Shown here: positions 52,522 through 62,027 of the stretch, piece after piece | Layout: every line of letters begins with the position of its first letter | How positions within the stretch are numbered: the first letter of the stretch is position 1 | DNA from: Pseudomonas sp. AB6 | GTDB taxonomy: Bacteria; Pseudomonadota; Gammaproteobacteria; Pseudomonadales; Pseudomonadaceae | Assembly (NCBI RefSeq): GCF_034314105.1 | Contig: NZ_JAVIWJ010000001.1 | Coordinates: 4,448,001-4,512,000, forward strand | Length of the DNA: 64,000 nt | Direction: 5' to 3' | Translations under genes and position numbers: made by a program | The notes under the pieces: generated by a model | Seen by the model: the letters and a program-made list of their open reading frames with translations, nothing else | Databases searched by the model: none | What the model was told of the DNA's origin: nothing

Positions 52522-52576
52522 CGAACAATCTGAAAAGAATATAGTTCGCTAATTATTCTTTCCAATATATTGTTCG
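52522..52576. promoter_or_regulatory. Nested inverted repeats between MFS and LysR genes, candidate LysR operator
   Basis: CGAACAAT (52522-52529) and ATTGTTCG (52569-52576) are perfect 8-bp arms; inside lie GAATA/TATTC (52537-52541, 52554-52558) with nearly the same centre. It sits in the 115-base divergent gap, which is AT-rich. LysR proteins commonly bind such dyads. Confidence 0.5.
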
Positions 52577-52612
52577 ACCTATTTGATATTTAAAAAGACT
52601 TAATGGGGAAAT

Positions 52613-53512
52613 ATGGAGTTACGTCATCTGCGGTATTTTATCGCGGTAGCTGAAGAGCTTCATTTCGGCAGGGCCGCGCTGGCATTGGGTATTTCGCAAC
52701 CTCCCCTAAGTCAGCAAATTCAGGTACTGGAAAAAGAGGTGGGCGCGCGATTATTTGATCGGACCAATAGACGGGTTGAGTTAAGCGAAGTCGGCCGGTT
52801 ATTTCTTGATGAGGCGCGTTTGGTCTTGGCTCAGGTAGGCAAAGCCGCCGATGTAGCACGTCGTGCGCAGTTGGGGCAGCTGGGCGAACTGAAAATTGGA
52901 TTCACGGCGTCGGCACCGTTCAACTCCAGCATCCCCCAAGCTATCTTCGCGTTTCGTCAGGACTTTCCAGCCGTCCATTTGGCACTGCAGGAAATGAGTA
53001 GCATGGAAACCGCGCAAGCATTGGTGGAAAACTCGGTGCATGTCGGGATCATGCGACCGTTGCCGTTGCCCGACTCATTGGTCGCCGTCGAGTTGTTCCG
53101 TGAGCCGTTGGTAGCCATTATTCGTGCCGATCACCCACTGGCGGCGGGTAGCGAAAAAGGCCTGTACCTCTCGGCCTTGGCTGCTGAACCCTTTGTTTTT
53201 TTTCCTCGCACCTACGGCAGCGGTTTGTATACGCAGTTAATGAGCCTGGCACGACAAGCCGGATTTAGTCCGTTGATTACACAAGAGGCGGGTGAACCGA
53301 TGACCATTATCGGATTGGTCGCAGCGGGATTGGGCGTAACCGTGTTGCCGGCGTCTTATCAGCGCATGCGAATTGACAGCGTTGTCTATCGGACGGTGCT
53401 GGACGAAGGCGCTAACACGGCGGTGTGGCTGGTACAGCGTAAAGAGCAAAATTCGCCGATGGCCAAGGCGTTTGTTGAGTTGTTAACGCAGCGGTCAGTA
53501 GTCCAAGGCTAA
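52613..53512 (+). CDS. LysR-family transcriptional regulator
   Basis: 299 residues from ATG 52613. The N-terminal helix-turn-helix (MELRHLRYFIAVAEELHFGR, LGISQPPLSQQIQVLEKEVG) is followed by the periplasmic-binding-like effector domain. It resembles regulators of divergent MFS genes. The effector is unknown. It converges with the APE cluster; the stop is 17 bases from the ketosynthase end. Confidence 0.92.
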   Translation: MELRHLRYFIAVAEELHFGRAALALGISQPPLSQQIQVLEKEVGARLFDRTNRRVELSEVGRLFLDEARLVLAQVGKAADVARRAQLGQLGELKIGFTASAPFNSSIPQAIFAFRQDFPAVHLALQEMSSMETAQALVENSVHVGIMRPLPLPDSLVAVELFREPLVAIIRADHPLAAGSEKGLYLSALAAEPFVFFPRTYGSGLYTQLMSLARQAGFSPLITQEAGEPMTIIGLVAAGLGVTVLPASYQRMRIDSVVYRTVLDEGANTAVWLVQRKEQNSPMAKAFVELLTQRSVVQG

Positions 53513-53529
53513 CGCTGCTCTGTGTCAAC

Positions 53530-54756
53530 TCACGCCCAACGTTTGAAAATCAGCGATGTATTCACCCCGCCAAAAGCAAAATTATTGTTCATCACGTATT
53601 GATTACTCATTTGACGCATCTCACCGCGTAGGTAATCCAGTTCGCCGCACTGGGGGTCGATAACGTCGAGGTTGAGGGTGTGGACATAACGGTCGCGGTT
53701 CATCATTTCGATACAGAACCATGATTCCAACGCACCACAGGCGCCTAAGGTGTGCCCCAAGAAACTTTTTTGCGAACTGATGGGCATCCGCGCGCCAAAC
53801 AGGCTACTAGTGGCCAGGGTTTCGGCCATGTCGCCTTGTTCCGTGGCGGTGCCGTGACCGTTTACGTAACCGATGGCATCGGGCGTCAGGCCGGCGTCTT
53901 CCAGGGCCAACTTCATGGCGCGGCGCATGGTGACTTGCTCCGGGCGGGTGGAGTGAGCGCCGTCAGCGTTGCTGCCAAAGCCCACGATCTCCGCATGGAT
54001 GTGCGCACCGCGGGCCAAGGCATGTTCCAGCTCTTCGAGCACCAGCATGCCGCCGCCCTCACCAATCACTAAGCCATCGCGACCGCTGTCGTAGGGGCGT
54101 GGTGTAGTGTGCGGGGCATCATTTTTCAGGCTGGTGGCGTACAGCGCATCAAACACCATGGCCTCGGTTGGGCATAACTCTTCAGCGCCGCCGGCGAGCA
54201 TCAATGGCAGGCGCCCGAATTTGATCGATTCATAGGCATAACCTATCCCCTGGCTGCCGCTGGTGCAGGCGCTGGAGGTAGGAATCAAGCGCCCGGTCAG
54301 GCCGAAAAAAATGCTGATATTCGCTGCGGTGGTGTGGGGCATCATCCGCACATATGAGTTGGCGTTCAGCCCTTCGGCCACGGAATTGAGCAACATGTTG
54401 CCAAAGGCTTTGATTTCGTCGGTGCTGCCGGTGGACGAGCCGCAGGCCACGCCCATCCGCCCGTCCCGAATGATCGCGTCGCCCAACAACCCGGCGTCCA
54501 GCAACGCTTGTTCGGCGGCACCCACGGCCAGCCGCGAGACTCGGCCCATGCTGCGTAGTTGCTTACGGTTCCAGTGTTTGGGCACGGCGAAATCATCGAT
54601 GGGCCCCGCGAGTCGAGTGTTGAGCTCAGTGAAGCGGTTCCACTCATCCATCCGCCGAATGCCGCTGCGATTGGCGATGAAATTGGCCTCGATACTCGCC
54701 CAATCACTGCCTAGCGAGGTAATGCCGGCCATGCCGGTAACGACGACGCGTTTCAT
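53530..54756 (-). CDS. Beta-ketoacyl-ACP synthase of the aryl polyene cluster (ApeR-like)
   Basis: 408 residues from ATG 54756, which overlaps the ketoreductase stop (TGATG). FabF-like ketosynthase with Cys in TSSACTSGSQG, His in NGHGTATEQGD and His in FLGHTLGACGALE, so all three catalytic residues are present. Last gene of the KS-DH-KR-KS block, in the apeO-P-Q-R order. It probably elongates the polyene chain or serves the earlier condensation step. Confidence 0.88.
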   Translation of the reverse strand: MKRVVVTGMAGITSLGSDWASIEANFIANRSGIRRMDEWNRFTELNTRLAGPIDDFAVPKHWNRKQLRSMGRVSRLAVGAAEQALLDAGLLGDAIIRDGRMGVACGSSTGSTDEIKAFGNMLLNSVAEGLNANSYVRMMPHTTAANISIFFGLTGRLIPTSSACTSGSQGIGYAYESIKFGRLPLMLAGGAEELCPTEAMVFDALYATSLKNDAPHTTPRPYDSGRDGLVIGEGGGMLVLEELEHALARGAHIHAEIVGFGSNADGAHSTRPEQVTMRRAMKLALEDAGLTPDAIGYVNGHGTATEQGDMAETLATSSLFGARMPISSQKSFLGHTLGACGALESWFCIEMMNRDRYVHTLNLDVIDPQCGELDYLRGEMRQMSNQYVMNNNFAFGGVNTSLIFKRWA

Positions 54757-55484
54757 CAGCACAGGCCTCCGTTGACTGCCAATACCTGGCGGGTGATGTA
54801 AGACGCTTCAGCCGACATCAGAAAATTCACAGCACCGGCGACCTCTTCGGGGGTGCCCATGCGTTGTGCCGGGATCATCTTTATCAATTCCTCCACCGGC
54901 ACGTGCTCGTCTAGCATCGCAGTATCGATCAAGCCGGGTGCGACGCAGTTGACGGTGATCTTGCGTTTGCCCAGTTCGATGGCCAGTGCTTTAGCCGCGC
55001 CAATGATCCCTGCTTTCGACGCGCTGTAGTTGACCTGGCCACGGTTGCCGATCATCCCCGACACCGAGGTGATGCAGACGATACGTCCGGCAGCGCGACG
55101 CCTAATCATCGGCATCATCACTGGATGCAGCACGTTGTAAAAACCATCGAGATTGGTACGCATTACTATGTCCCAGTCTTCATCGGTCAGTGCCGGAAAC
55201 GCACCGTCTCGAGTCAAGCCGGCGTTGCAGACTACCCCGTAATACGCGCCGTAGGTCTCCACGTCGGCTTCTAAAACAGCTTTGGAGGCCGCTCGGTCGG
55301 CGACGTCGAATTGCAGGATGCGTGCGGAGCGCCCCATGGCCTGGATCTCAACCTGCACCGCTTCAGCTTCAGTTCGACCGTTGCGGCAATGCAGAATAAG
55401 GTCATACCCGGCTTGAGCCAGACGCAGGGCAATGGCGCGGCCGATTCCACGGCTAGAGCCGGTGACCAGTATCGATTCAGTCAT
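54756..55484 (-). CDS. 3-oxoacyl-ACP reductase of the aryl polyene cluster (FabG/ApeQ-like)
   Basis: 242 residues from ATG 55484. SDR family with the TGSSRGIGRA NADPH motif, NAG (VCNAGLTRD), Ser in ITSVSG, and YSASK (Tyr-x-x-x-Lys). It reduces the 3-keto group after each condensation. It overlaps the dehydratase gene by four bases. Confidence 0.92.
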   Translation of the reverse strand: MTESILVTGSSRGIGRAIALRLAQAGYDLILHCRNGRTEAEAVQVEIQAMGRSARILQFDVADRAASKAVLEADVETYGAYYGVVCNAGLTRDGAFPALTDEDWDIVMRTNLDGFYNVLHPVMMPMIRRRAAGRIVCITSVSGMIGNRGQVNYSASKAGIIGAAKALAIELGKRKITVNCVAPGLIDTAMLDEHVPVEELIKMIPAQRMGTPEEVAGAVNFLMSAEASYITRQVLAVNGGLC

Positions 55485-55936
55485 GCAGGAAGTCCTTCGG
55501 CAAGATAGGCGGCGGCTTGAGGCGGGCAGTACACGTTGAGGCGCGCCGTGGCGTGAATGCCGAGGCCCGTCAGATGGCATTCAAATACCGCCATGCCATT
55601 GTCATCCTGCAAAGAGCGCAGGGCGTGGATCGTCAATTCAGTGCGGACGGGAAAGTGTTCGACGTTGCATTCAAACTTGCGTGTTCCCAGCAGAAACCCC
55701 AACTGCACCGGATTGCCTTGTTGCCGAGCTCGACAGCCGGCGAACGCGGCCACGCTCTGCGCCATGAGCTCAACGCCAACCCACGCCGGAAGGCTGCCAT
55801 CGACGCGGTTGAACAATCCACTGGGGCGCACCGTCAACTGGGTGCGGATTTGCTCATCGTCGAACGACAGCACTTGATCGATCAGGATCATGTTCCCCGA
55901 GTGGGGCAGCAGTTCGGCAATTGGCCAGTCGATCAT
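55481..55936 (-). CDS. 3-hydroxyacyl-ACP dehydratase (hotdog fold, ApeP-like)
   Basis: 151 residues from ATG 55936. The frame is open upstream to 56083, but ATGA overlap with the ketosynthase supports this start. Hotdog features: LLPHSGNMILIDQVL with the catalytic His and WVGVELMAQSVAAFAG with the helix Glu. It dehydrates 3-hydroxyacyl-ACP to give the conjugated double bond. Confidence 0.87.
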   Translation of the reverse strand: MIDWPIAELLPHSGNMILIDQVLSFDDEQIRTQLTVRPSGLFNRVDGSLPAWVGVELMAQSVAAFAGCRARQQGNPVQLGFLLGTRKFECNVEHFPVRTELTIHALRSLQDDNGMAVFECHLTGLGIHATARLNVYCPPQAAAYLAEGLPA

Positions 55937-57129
55937 GGGGCGTCTCCAATAATCAGGCTGATGTTGTTGCCACCGAAAGCGTAGGAATTGCTCATCAAGT
56001 GGCGTGGGCGAGTAGGCGTCAGGCGCTGCCCTGATTCGACCCACTGCAACGCAGGCAACTGTGGGTCTGCCTGACCGTCCCATATGTGCGGGGGCAGCGC
56101 GTTTTCGCTATTTTCAGGGGCCAGGCACAACCAGCAAAACGCAGCTTCCAGTGCCCCGGCGGCACCGAGGGTATGGCCGCTCAACGGTTTAGTTGAAGAG
56201 CAGGGCACGCCTTGCGGGAAAACCGCGTCCATCGCGAAGCTTTCCATAGCATCATTGTGTAGCGTCGCAGTGCCATGCAGGTTCAGGTAATCAATGTTCT
56301 CGACCGTCAACCCGGCGTTGGTCAGCGCTTTATGCATGGCTTCGCGTGCGCCTCGACCGCTGGGTTCTGGCGCGGAAATATGGTGCGCGTCCGACGTGGC
56401 GCCCGCACCTAGCAGAGCAATCGAGTGGGTGTCGCTGGCTTGGCGAGTCATCAAAAACAGCACGGCGGCTTCCCCGATATTGATCCCATTGCGGTTGCTT
56501 GAAAACGGATTGCAGCGTTGTGCCGAGATCGCTTCCAGCGCGGAAAACCCACAGAGTGTCAGCTGGCACAAACTGTCGACGCCGCCGCACAACACCGCAT
56601 CGCACAAGCCCATGTCGAGCAAGCGCCGGGCACTGAGTAAGGCTCTGGCGCTGGATGTGCAGGCCGTAGAAATCACATAGGCGGGACCGCTGAGGTCCAG
56701 CCACGCCGCGAGAAAGTTCGAGGGTGCGCTCAGCTCTTGTTGCTGATAGTCATAATCGGCGGGAAATTTCTGATCCCGCAGATAGGAGGCGAGGCCACGG
56801 CTTGCTTCATCGATACCCGAGGTACTGGTGCCGAGAACTACGCCAACCCGTGATGGGCCGAAATGTTTGATCGCCTGCCGGATTTCGTCTTCGATTTGCA
56901 GCGCAGCCGCCAACAACAGTTGATTGTTGCGGCTGCTGTGCTCGGCCAATTCGTTGGGAATAGATGGCAGCTCCCCCTGAACAGCCCCGATTGGGAAAGA
57001 GCGCCCAGTCCCCCGGCTACTGTCGTCAAGCATGCCCGAACAATCCCCCGAAAATAGAGTGCGCGCAACGTCGGGCTTGTTATTGCCAAGCGCGCAGATA
57101 ACCCCCATCGCATTGAGGTATGCCGTCAT
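55933..57129 (-). CDS. Beta-ketoacyl-ACP synthase of the aryl polyene cluster (ApeO-like)
   Basis: 398 residues. Cys in STACTSSARALL, His in LHGTATLHNDA and His in LSGHTLGAAGALEA: a complete ketosynthase triad. It shares the operon with a second KS; in E. coli APE several KS-type proteins (ApeC, ApeO, ApeR) work together. It overlaps the dehydratase and DUF3261 genes by four bases each. Confidence 0.88.
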   Translation of the reverse strand: MTAYLNAMGVICALGNNKPDVARTLFSGDCSGMLDDSSRGTGRSFPIGAVQGELPSIPNELAEHSSRNNQLLLAAALQIEDEIRQAIKHFGPSRVGVVLGTSTSGIDEASRGLASYLRDQKFPADYDYQQQELSAPSNFLAAWLDLSGPAYVISTACTSSARALLSARRLLDMGLCDAVLCGGVDSLCQLTLCGFSALEAISAQRCNPFSSNRNGINIGEAAVLFLMTRQASDTHSIALLGAGATSDAHHISAPEPSGRGAREAMHKALTNAGLTVENIDYLNLHGTATLHNDAMESFAMDAVFPQGVPCSSTKPLSGHTLGAAGALEAAFCWLCLAPENSENALPPHIWDGQADPQLPALQWVESGQRLTPTRPRHLMSNSYAFGGNNISLIIGDAP

Positions 57130-57614
57130 GGGCTGACCTCGTCATCCAATGGGCTGACGTGATATACCAACCTTGGATCCATCCGCATCTCGAACACATC
57201 GGGTCGGCGGTACTCGACGTGCCAACGGCTGCCAAGGTCGCGCTGCCCGTCTTTAGTTCGCGCTTGCGGATAGTTAGTACGCAGTTCGGCGGCAGGCGTC
57301 AGGGCGAACAGCAATGCAGCAAACAGTTCGCGGGCTTGAGGGTTGGGCGGCAACAAACCATCGGCCTGCCACTTACCGTTAATCAGGCGTTGGCGCGCCA
57401 CGGGAATCCCCAATGGGTCGATCAACGACCAACGCAAGCCGCCGCTTTCCTGTTGGATCACCAATAACCAGTCCTGACGCTGCTCAGCCTGTTCGCGCAA
57501 AATATGCAGCTGCATCGGCAGCGCCAGTTGTGGGGAGTGCTCAGGCAGTGGCGCATGGCTGGCGCAGGCACACAGCAGCAGAAGGCCAACACTGAGCAGC
57601 AGACGACGGATCAT
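57126..57614 (-). CDS. DUF3261 lipoprotein of the aryl polyene cluster
   Basis: 162 residues. Signal peptide MIRRLLLSVGLLLLCACAS with a likely lipobox at LCAC. The mature part is LolB-like in style (LLVIQQESGGLRWSLIDPLG). In E. coli APE the DUF3261 protein lies beside the exporter genes. It may receive the pigment lipid at the outer membrane together with the LolA-like protein here; inferred. Confidence 0.82.
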   Translation of the reverse strand: MIRRLLLSVGLLLLCACASHAPLPEHSPQLALPMQLHILREQAEQRQDWLLVIQQESGGLRWSLIDPLGIPVARQRLINGKWQADGLLPPNPQARELFAALLFALTPAAELRTNYPQARTKDGQRDLGSRWHVEYRRPDVFEMRMDPRLVYHVSPLDDEVSP

Positions 57615-58354
57615 CCGGCAGCGCCTTGCATGGGTTTGCGCGCCACCACGTTGACCAGCGTTTCATCACGCTGGCCAAAGGGTGGAGGACGCTTAAGGCC
57701 GAAACGTTCTAACAAACCGAAATCCTTGGCGCGACTCCACCACAGGTACGGGTATGAAACGTTTTGCGGGCCGAACTCAAATCCTTGGCCGCGTAGCATG
57801 TCCAGGTATTGCGCCGCGCTTTTTTGTACCTGCATGGGATGGCGAAAAAGCCAACGGATGACCCAGGTATCGATGTAAGACTTGGTCGATTCAGCGAACA
57901 GCAGATAACCACCCGGTTTCAGCACCCGATAAAATTCGGCGAGGGCTTTTTCCTGTTCCACCAAATGGTGAAACGTCTGATGGCAAAACAGCAGGTCAAC
58001 GCTGGCGTCCGGCATCGGCAGTTGCGCGCAATCACTGCCAGTCAGCTCGACGCTAATACCCTGCTTGCGCGCTTCGGTCCGGCTGAGGGTCAGGCTTTTC
58101 GGATCGGCGTCCACGGCCAGTAGGCGAGCCGGGGCGAACACTTGTTTCAAGCGCAGAAACGATTTGCCCTGACCACAACCCACATCAAGCAACACCGGGT
58201 CGGCGGGTGGGGGCGTGCCAGAGTCATTGAACAGACGCTGCAGGTCATTGATTGCGACGCGCAACACATGATGCTGCCACGTGTGGCTGCGTAGAAACCA
58301 CAAGCCGAAACGGGTTTCCTCGACGTAGGTTTCGCTTAAGTAATCGGTGCTCAT
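57611..58354 (-). CDS. SAM-dependent methyltransferase of the aryl polyene cluster
   Basis: 247 residues from ATG 58354, which overlaps the FAD enzyme stop (ATGA). Motif I LLDVGCGQGKS, then VDADPKSLTLSR and the post-motif LPMPDASVDLLFCHQTFHH, and LKPGGYLLFAES. It probably methylates the aryl head group or the polyene. Substrate unproven. Confidence 0.85.
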   Translation of the reverse strand: MSTDYLSETYVEETRFGLWFLRSHTWQHHVLRVAINDLQRLFNDSGTPPPADPVLLDVGCGQGKSFLRLKQVFAPARLLAVDADPKSLTLSRTEARKQGISVELTGSDCAQLPMPDASVDLLFCHQTFHHLVEQEKALAEFYRVLKPGGYLLFAESTKSYIDTWVIRWLFRHPMQVQKSAAQYLDMLRGQGFEFGPQNVSYPYLWWSRAKDFGLLERFGLKRPPPFGQRDETLVNVVARKPMQGAAG

Positions 58355-59598
58355 TGGGCAGTGCTCGCGCAAATTTCAGCGATCATGCGCAAACGGCGCT
58401 TGGGTTCGCTGACAAACGGGTTGCGTTCGTCCCAGGCATAACCCGCGAGAATCGAACTGATCATGCGTCGAATCTCATGAGAGCTGCCGGGATGGAAAAT
58501 GACGTCTTGAAAGCTGCCGTCATACCAACCTTCCACGTAGGCGCGGAAGGTGTCGACACCGCGCTTGAGCGGCACAGCGAATTCGCTTTCCCAGTCGACG
58601 GTTTCGCCCTGCAACTGACGATTCAATACGGCGGCGGCCATGCTCGCGGAGCGCATGGCGATGGTGGCGCCCGACGAGAACACCGGGTCGAGAAATTCAG
58701 CGGCATTGCCCAGCAACGCGAAGCCCTTGCCATGCAGGGATTTCACGTTAGCGGAGTAGCCTGCGATGGTCCGTGCCGGGGTATCCCACACGGCGGCGTG
58801 CAGCAGTGTTTCCAACACTGGCGCTTCGGCGATGAACGCTCGTAGGCACGCATCGAAGTCTGCGGGTTTATCTTTGATCTTTTCGACCGCCCCGACCACG
58901 CCCAGTGAGCAGCGGCCGTTGCTGAAGGGGATCAGCCAAAACCACAGATCGCGATGTTCGGGATGGGTGGTGATAAGAATCTTCTGACGGTCGAAATGTG
59001 GGTCATCTATACGGTCTTCGATGTGGGTGAACACCGCGTGGCGAACCGGAAAGCTCGACGGTGCTTCGAGGTCCAGTAAACGCGGCAAAACGCGGCCATA
59101 ACCGCTGGCATCGAGAACGAAATCTGCTTCTATGCTGTACACGCGGCCATCTTCACGGCGCGCACGAAGGGTGGGTTTTACTGCGTCGAAATCGACCGCA
59201 ATGATTTCTTCCTGATAACGGATTTCCACCCCTTGCAGCGCAGCCTGATCGGCAAGTAGCTTGTCGAAGCTGGCGCGCTCTACCTGAAAGGTGGTCGGTT
59301 TGCCGTTGCTGAACGTGTCGCCAAAGTCGAAATGAGAGTAACGATCTCCCCAGGCAAAAGCCGCGCCGTTCTTGATTTGAAACCCGGCCGCGTTTACCGC
59401 GTCGAGCATGCCGGCTTCTTCGACGAAATCCAGGCAATGCGAAAGCAGGCTTTCACCGATGGAAAAACGCGGAAAAAGCTGACGCTCTATGATCAGTACG
59501 TCGTGACCTTGGCGTTTGAGCAGTGCAGCGGCAATTGCACCGGAAGGCCCCGCCCCGATGACCACAATCTGGCGTCGCTCCATTTCAGCTATTGGCAC
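58351..59598 (-). CDS. FAD-dependent oxidoreductase (halogenase/monooxygenase-like) of the aryl polyene cluster
   Basis: 415 residues from a GTG at 59598 which has AAGGGAG at the right distance; ATG 59583 (MERRQIVVIG) and ATG 59691 are alternatives in the same frame. GAGPSGAIAAALLKRQG is the FAD motif, followed by RFSIGESLL and FLDPVFSSGATIAMRSA, as in tryptophan-halogenase-like and geranylgeranyl-reductase-type flavoproteins. The Lys/Glu of a true halogenase are not obvious. Likely acts on the aryl ring; absent from the E. coli core APE set. Confidence 0.82.
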   Translation of the reverse strand: MPIAEMERRQIVVIGAGPSGAIAAALLKRQGHDVLIIERQLFPRFSIGESLLSHCLDFVEEAGMLDAVNAAGFQIKNGAAFAWGDRYSHFDFGDTFSNGKPTTFQVERASFDKLLADQAALQGVEIRYQEEIIAVDFDAVKPTLRARREDGRVYSIEADFVLDASGYGRVLPRLLDLEAPSSFPVRHAVFTHIEDRIDDPHFDRQKILITTHPEHRDLWFWLIPFSNGRCSLGVVGAVEKIKDKPADFDACLRAFIAEAPVLETLLHAAVWDTPARTIAGYSANVKSLHGKGFALLGNAAEFLDPVFSSGATIAMRSASMAAAVLNRQLQGETVDWESEFAVPLKRGVDTFRAYVEGWYDGSFQDVIFHPGSSHEIRRMISSILAGYAWDERNPFVSEPKRRLRMIAEICASTAQ

Positions 59599-59678
59599 AG
59601 AGGCTCCCTTACCTGTTCGGCAATCTTGATAAAAGTTCGGTTCATGCCCGCCAGTGCAAACAGCCGCACGATCATCAT
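59589..59678 (-). CDS. Possible 29-residue leader peptide between exporter and FAD enzyme
   Basis: ATG 59678 overlaps the exporter stop and runs MMIVRLFALAGMNRTFIKIA to a TAG at 59589, ending at the GTG of the next gene. Could be a coupling ORF. No family match. Confidence 0.2.
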   Translation of the reverse strand: MMIVRLFALAGMNRTFIKIAEQVREPLCQ

Positions 59679-62002
59679 ATGGCGGGCTCATTAACAGTCT
59701 GGGTATCCGCTGGACGCCCGGCCCACGGCGCGAGCATGAAGCTGAAGGCCAGGCCGAGGCTGACCGACAGACCGAAATTGCTCACCGCAGGCGTACTGGA
59801 AATCGCCAGCAAACCAAATGACAGCCACGTGGTGACCGCCGCCAGCAAGGTTCCGAGCAAACTTACCGCTGCCCCGCCGATCTGCTCGCGCATCAAAATG
59901 GCGTAATCGACACTGATGGCGGTGACCAACAACAGCCCGAACACGCTGAACAGAGTCAGCGGCTGACCCATCCAGCCGAGACTCGCCAAACTGCACAGCG
60001 CCGCCAGCAGCGGAAGCGCGATGATCCGCAAAGCTCCTTTGAGACCAAACGGCAGAATCAGCAGCAGTACGATCAACGCGCAGGACAGCAATTTCAACTC
60101 CGCTGCACTGATTTGTGTGGCGGCAAAAACGTTGTTCAAGTCGCCGAGACGATCAACCAACTGTACGCCTTCGATGTCCAGCGTCTGTACGCGTAACAAG
60201 TTGGCATCGTTTAAGCCTCGCAGGCTGACCATGCCTGCAACGCCATCGGCGGTCGAACCTAGCCATAACGTGCGCCAAGGTTCGCCGAGTGGTCCGGCCA
60301 GCGCAGCGTCGATGTCTTGGTCCGGCAGCATCTGCAACCGGGTCAGTTCTGCTTGCAAGTTGGCTTCGGGAACACCGACGTCTATCAGCGGCTGCCAAAA
60401 CAAAGGCAGTTTACCTAACGCATTCCGCACTCGATGTTGTTCAAAAGGCGAGCTCAGCAGCTGGTTCAGCGCCAAGTAACCCTGCAACTTGTCCAAGCTG
60501 ACCAGTTGATCGAGGCGCTTGCTTAACTCGGCTTGACGTTCTAGCAATTGCTGTTGGTTGGCTGCACGCACCAAATAGAATTGACTGGTGGGTTGATAGC
60601 CGGTGATGCGCGCGATGGCCTGCGCTTCGGCCTGCAACTGCGGCGGTGCACCGACCCATTGGCGGATGTCATTTTTAGTGGTCAGTTGCCACAACCCTGC
60701 GGCACAAAACATCAGCAACAGGGTTAATAGCACGGGTGTGCCAACGCGGAGGAGCAAGGCTTCACGCCAGCTCATCAAGCGCTCGGCGATAAGTAACGGC
60801 CATCGGGCAGGGCGCAGTTCCAGGTTATTGAGCATTGCTGGTAACAGGCACACGGCGGTCAAATAAGCGCCTACCAGACCGGCTGCCGAGAACACTGCAA
60901 TTTGCGTAAGTGCCGGAAACGGTGTCCAGGCCAAGGCCAGATAACCGATGCAACTGGTGGCTAAACTCAGGCTCAGGCCGCTTAGTGTAAGGCGCAGCGC
61001 GCCCCAACTGCGCCAGGGTTTCATGCTCCAGCTTTTCGACAGCGAGTGCAGCGGGTAATCCACCGCCACGCCGATCAGGCTTGAACCCAACACCAGCGTC
61101 ATGACGTGCATATGACCGAACAGCGCGACACAGGCCACCGCGCCGAACAGCATGCCGACCGCCACCGGCACGAATGCCAGCAGCACTCGCCAACGACGGA
61201 ACACCAATAAAAGCAGCAACAGAATTCCAAGCGTTGCACCGCCGCCTACCCAAGTGATTTCACGAGTGGCCTGACGCTGTCCATTAGCGGCATACAGCAG
61301 GCCGCTGGCAGCGAGCAATTGCGCATCGGCTTGATGGGCCTGCAAACGTGCAGCGCTGAGCAAGTCCGCGACCTTCATCGGTAAGTGCATGTCGAACGCA
61401 TTGCCCTTGGTTCGTGCGCGCAGCAACACCCAGCTTTTGCCGGCTGCCGTGGCGATCAACGCACCGCTGCCGACGTCGAGCTGTACCGAACCCTGTTGTG
61501 GCTGGCTGTTTTGAATACGTCCAGTCAGACCCAGCCAGTCATCCTGACTTGCGACCAGGCTGAAACCTGTGAACGGGTCAAACAGGCTTTCCACACGTTG
61601 CTGAATAAACGCTTGAGGTTGTTCGATCAACTGGTTGCGATCAGCCGGCGCCAGCATCGCCAATCGCCCTTGCAGCAATTGTTGGCGTAGGCCCGGCAAG
61701 TCCGCCTGCAGGTTCCACTGGACCTTTTCGAACAGACCACTGGCCTGCCATTGTTCGCCGAGTTTGTGAGCGAGATCGATTGCCTGTTGGCGGTTGGTGT
61801 GGCCCACCAGCACCAGCATTTCGCGGTTGAGTGGCTCTTGCATGCGCTCTTGCGCACGCAGTTCCAAGGCGTCCGGGGTCGAGCCGGGAACCAGCTCCAT
61901 CAAGTTGGCCGACAGCGGAGGACCGTCGCGCCATTGCCAGCCTGCGAGTGCTAGCACCGCCAGCAAGCCGAGCAGGAATAAGCGCGGCAGCCAGTATTCC
62001 AT
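59675..62002 (-). CDS. MMPL-family exporter of the aryl polyene cluster
   Basis: 775 residues from ATG 62002; a TTG at 62038 in the same frame would overlap the LolA-like gene and add 12. RND/MMPL topology: N-terminal helix, periplasmic loop, then repeated helix sets with SSLIGVAVDYPLHSLSKSW and LLVTAISVDYAILM. Inferred to export the aryl polyene lipid from the inner membrane. ApeM-like. Confidence 0.87.
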   Translation of the reverse strand: MEYWLPRLFLLGLLAVLALAGWQWRDGPPLSANLMELVPGSTPDALELRAQERMQEPLNREMLVLVGHTNRQQAIDLAHKLGEQWQASGLFEKVQWNLQADLPGLRQQLLQGRLAMLAPADRNQLIEQPQAFIQQRVESLFDPFTGFSLVASQDDWLGLTGRIQNSQPQQGSVQLDVGSGALIATAAGKSWVLLRARTKGNAFDMHLPMKVADLLSAARLQAHQADAQLLAASGLLYAANGQRQATREITWVGGGATLGILLLLLLVFRRWRVLLAFVPVAVGMLFGAVACVALFGHMHVMTLVLGSSLIGVAVDYPLHSLSKSWSMKPWRSWGALRLTLSGLSLSLATSCIGYLALAWTPFPALTQIAVFSAAGLVGAYLTAVCLLPAMLNNLELRPARWPLLIAERLMSWREALLLRVGTPVLLTLLLMFCAAGLWQLTTKNDIRQWVGAPPQLQAEAQAIARITGYQPTSQFYLVRAANQQQLLERQAELSKRLDQLVSLDKLQGYLALNQLLSSPFEQHRVRNALGKLPLFWQPLIDVGVPEANLQAELTRLQMLPDQDIDAALAGPLGEPWRTLWLGSTADGVAGMVSLRGLNDANLLRVQTLDIEGVQLVDRLGDLNNVFAATQISAAELKLLSCALIVLLLILPFGLKGALRIIALPLLAALCSLASLGWMGQPLTLFSVFGLLLVTAISVDYAILMREQIGGAAVSLLGTLLAAVTTWLSFGLLAISSTPAVSNFGLSVSLGLAFSFMLAPWAGRPADTQTVNEPAI

Positions 62003-62027
62003 CGAGCTATGTTTTATCGGGCCGCGA

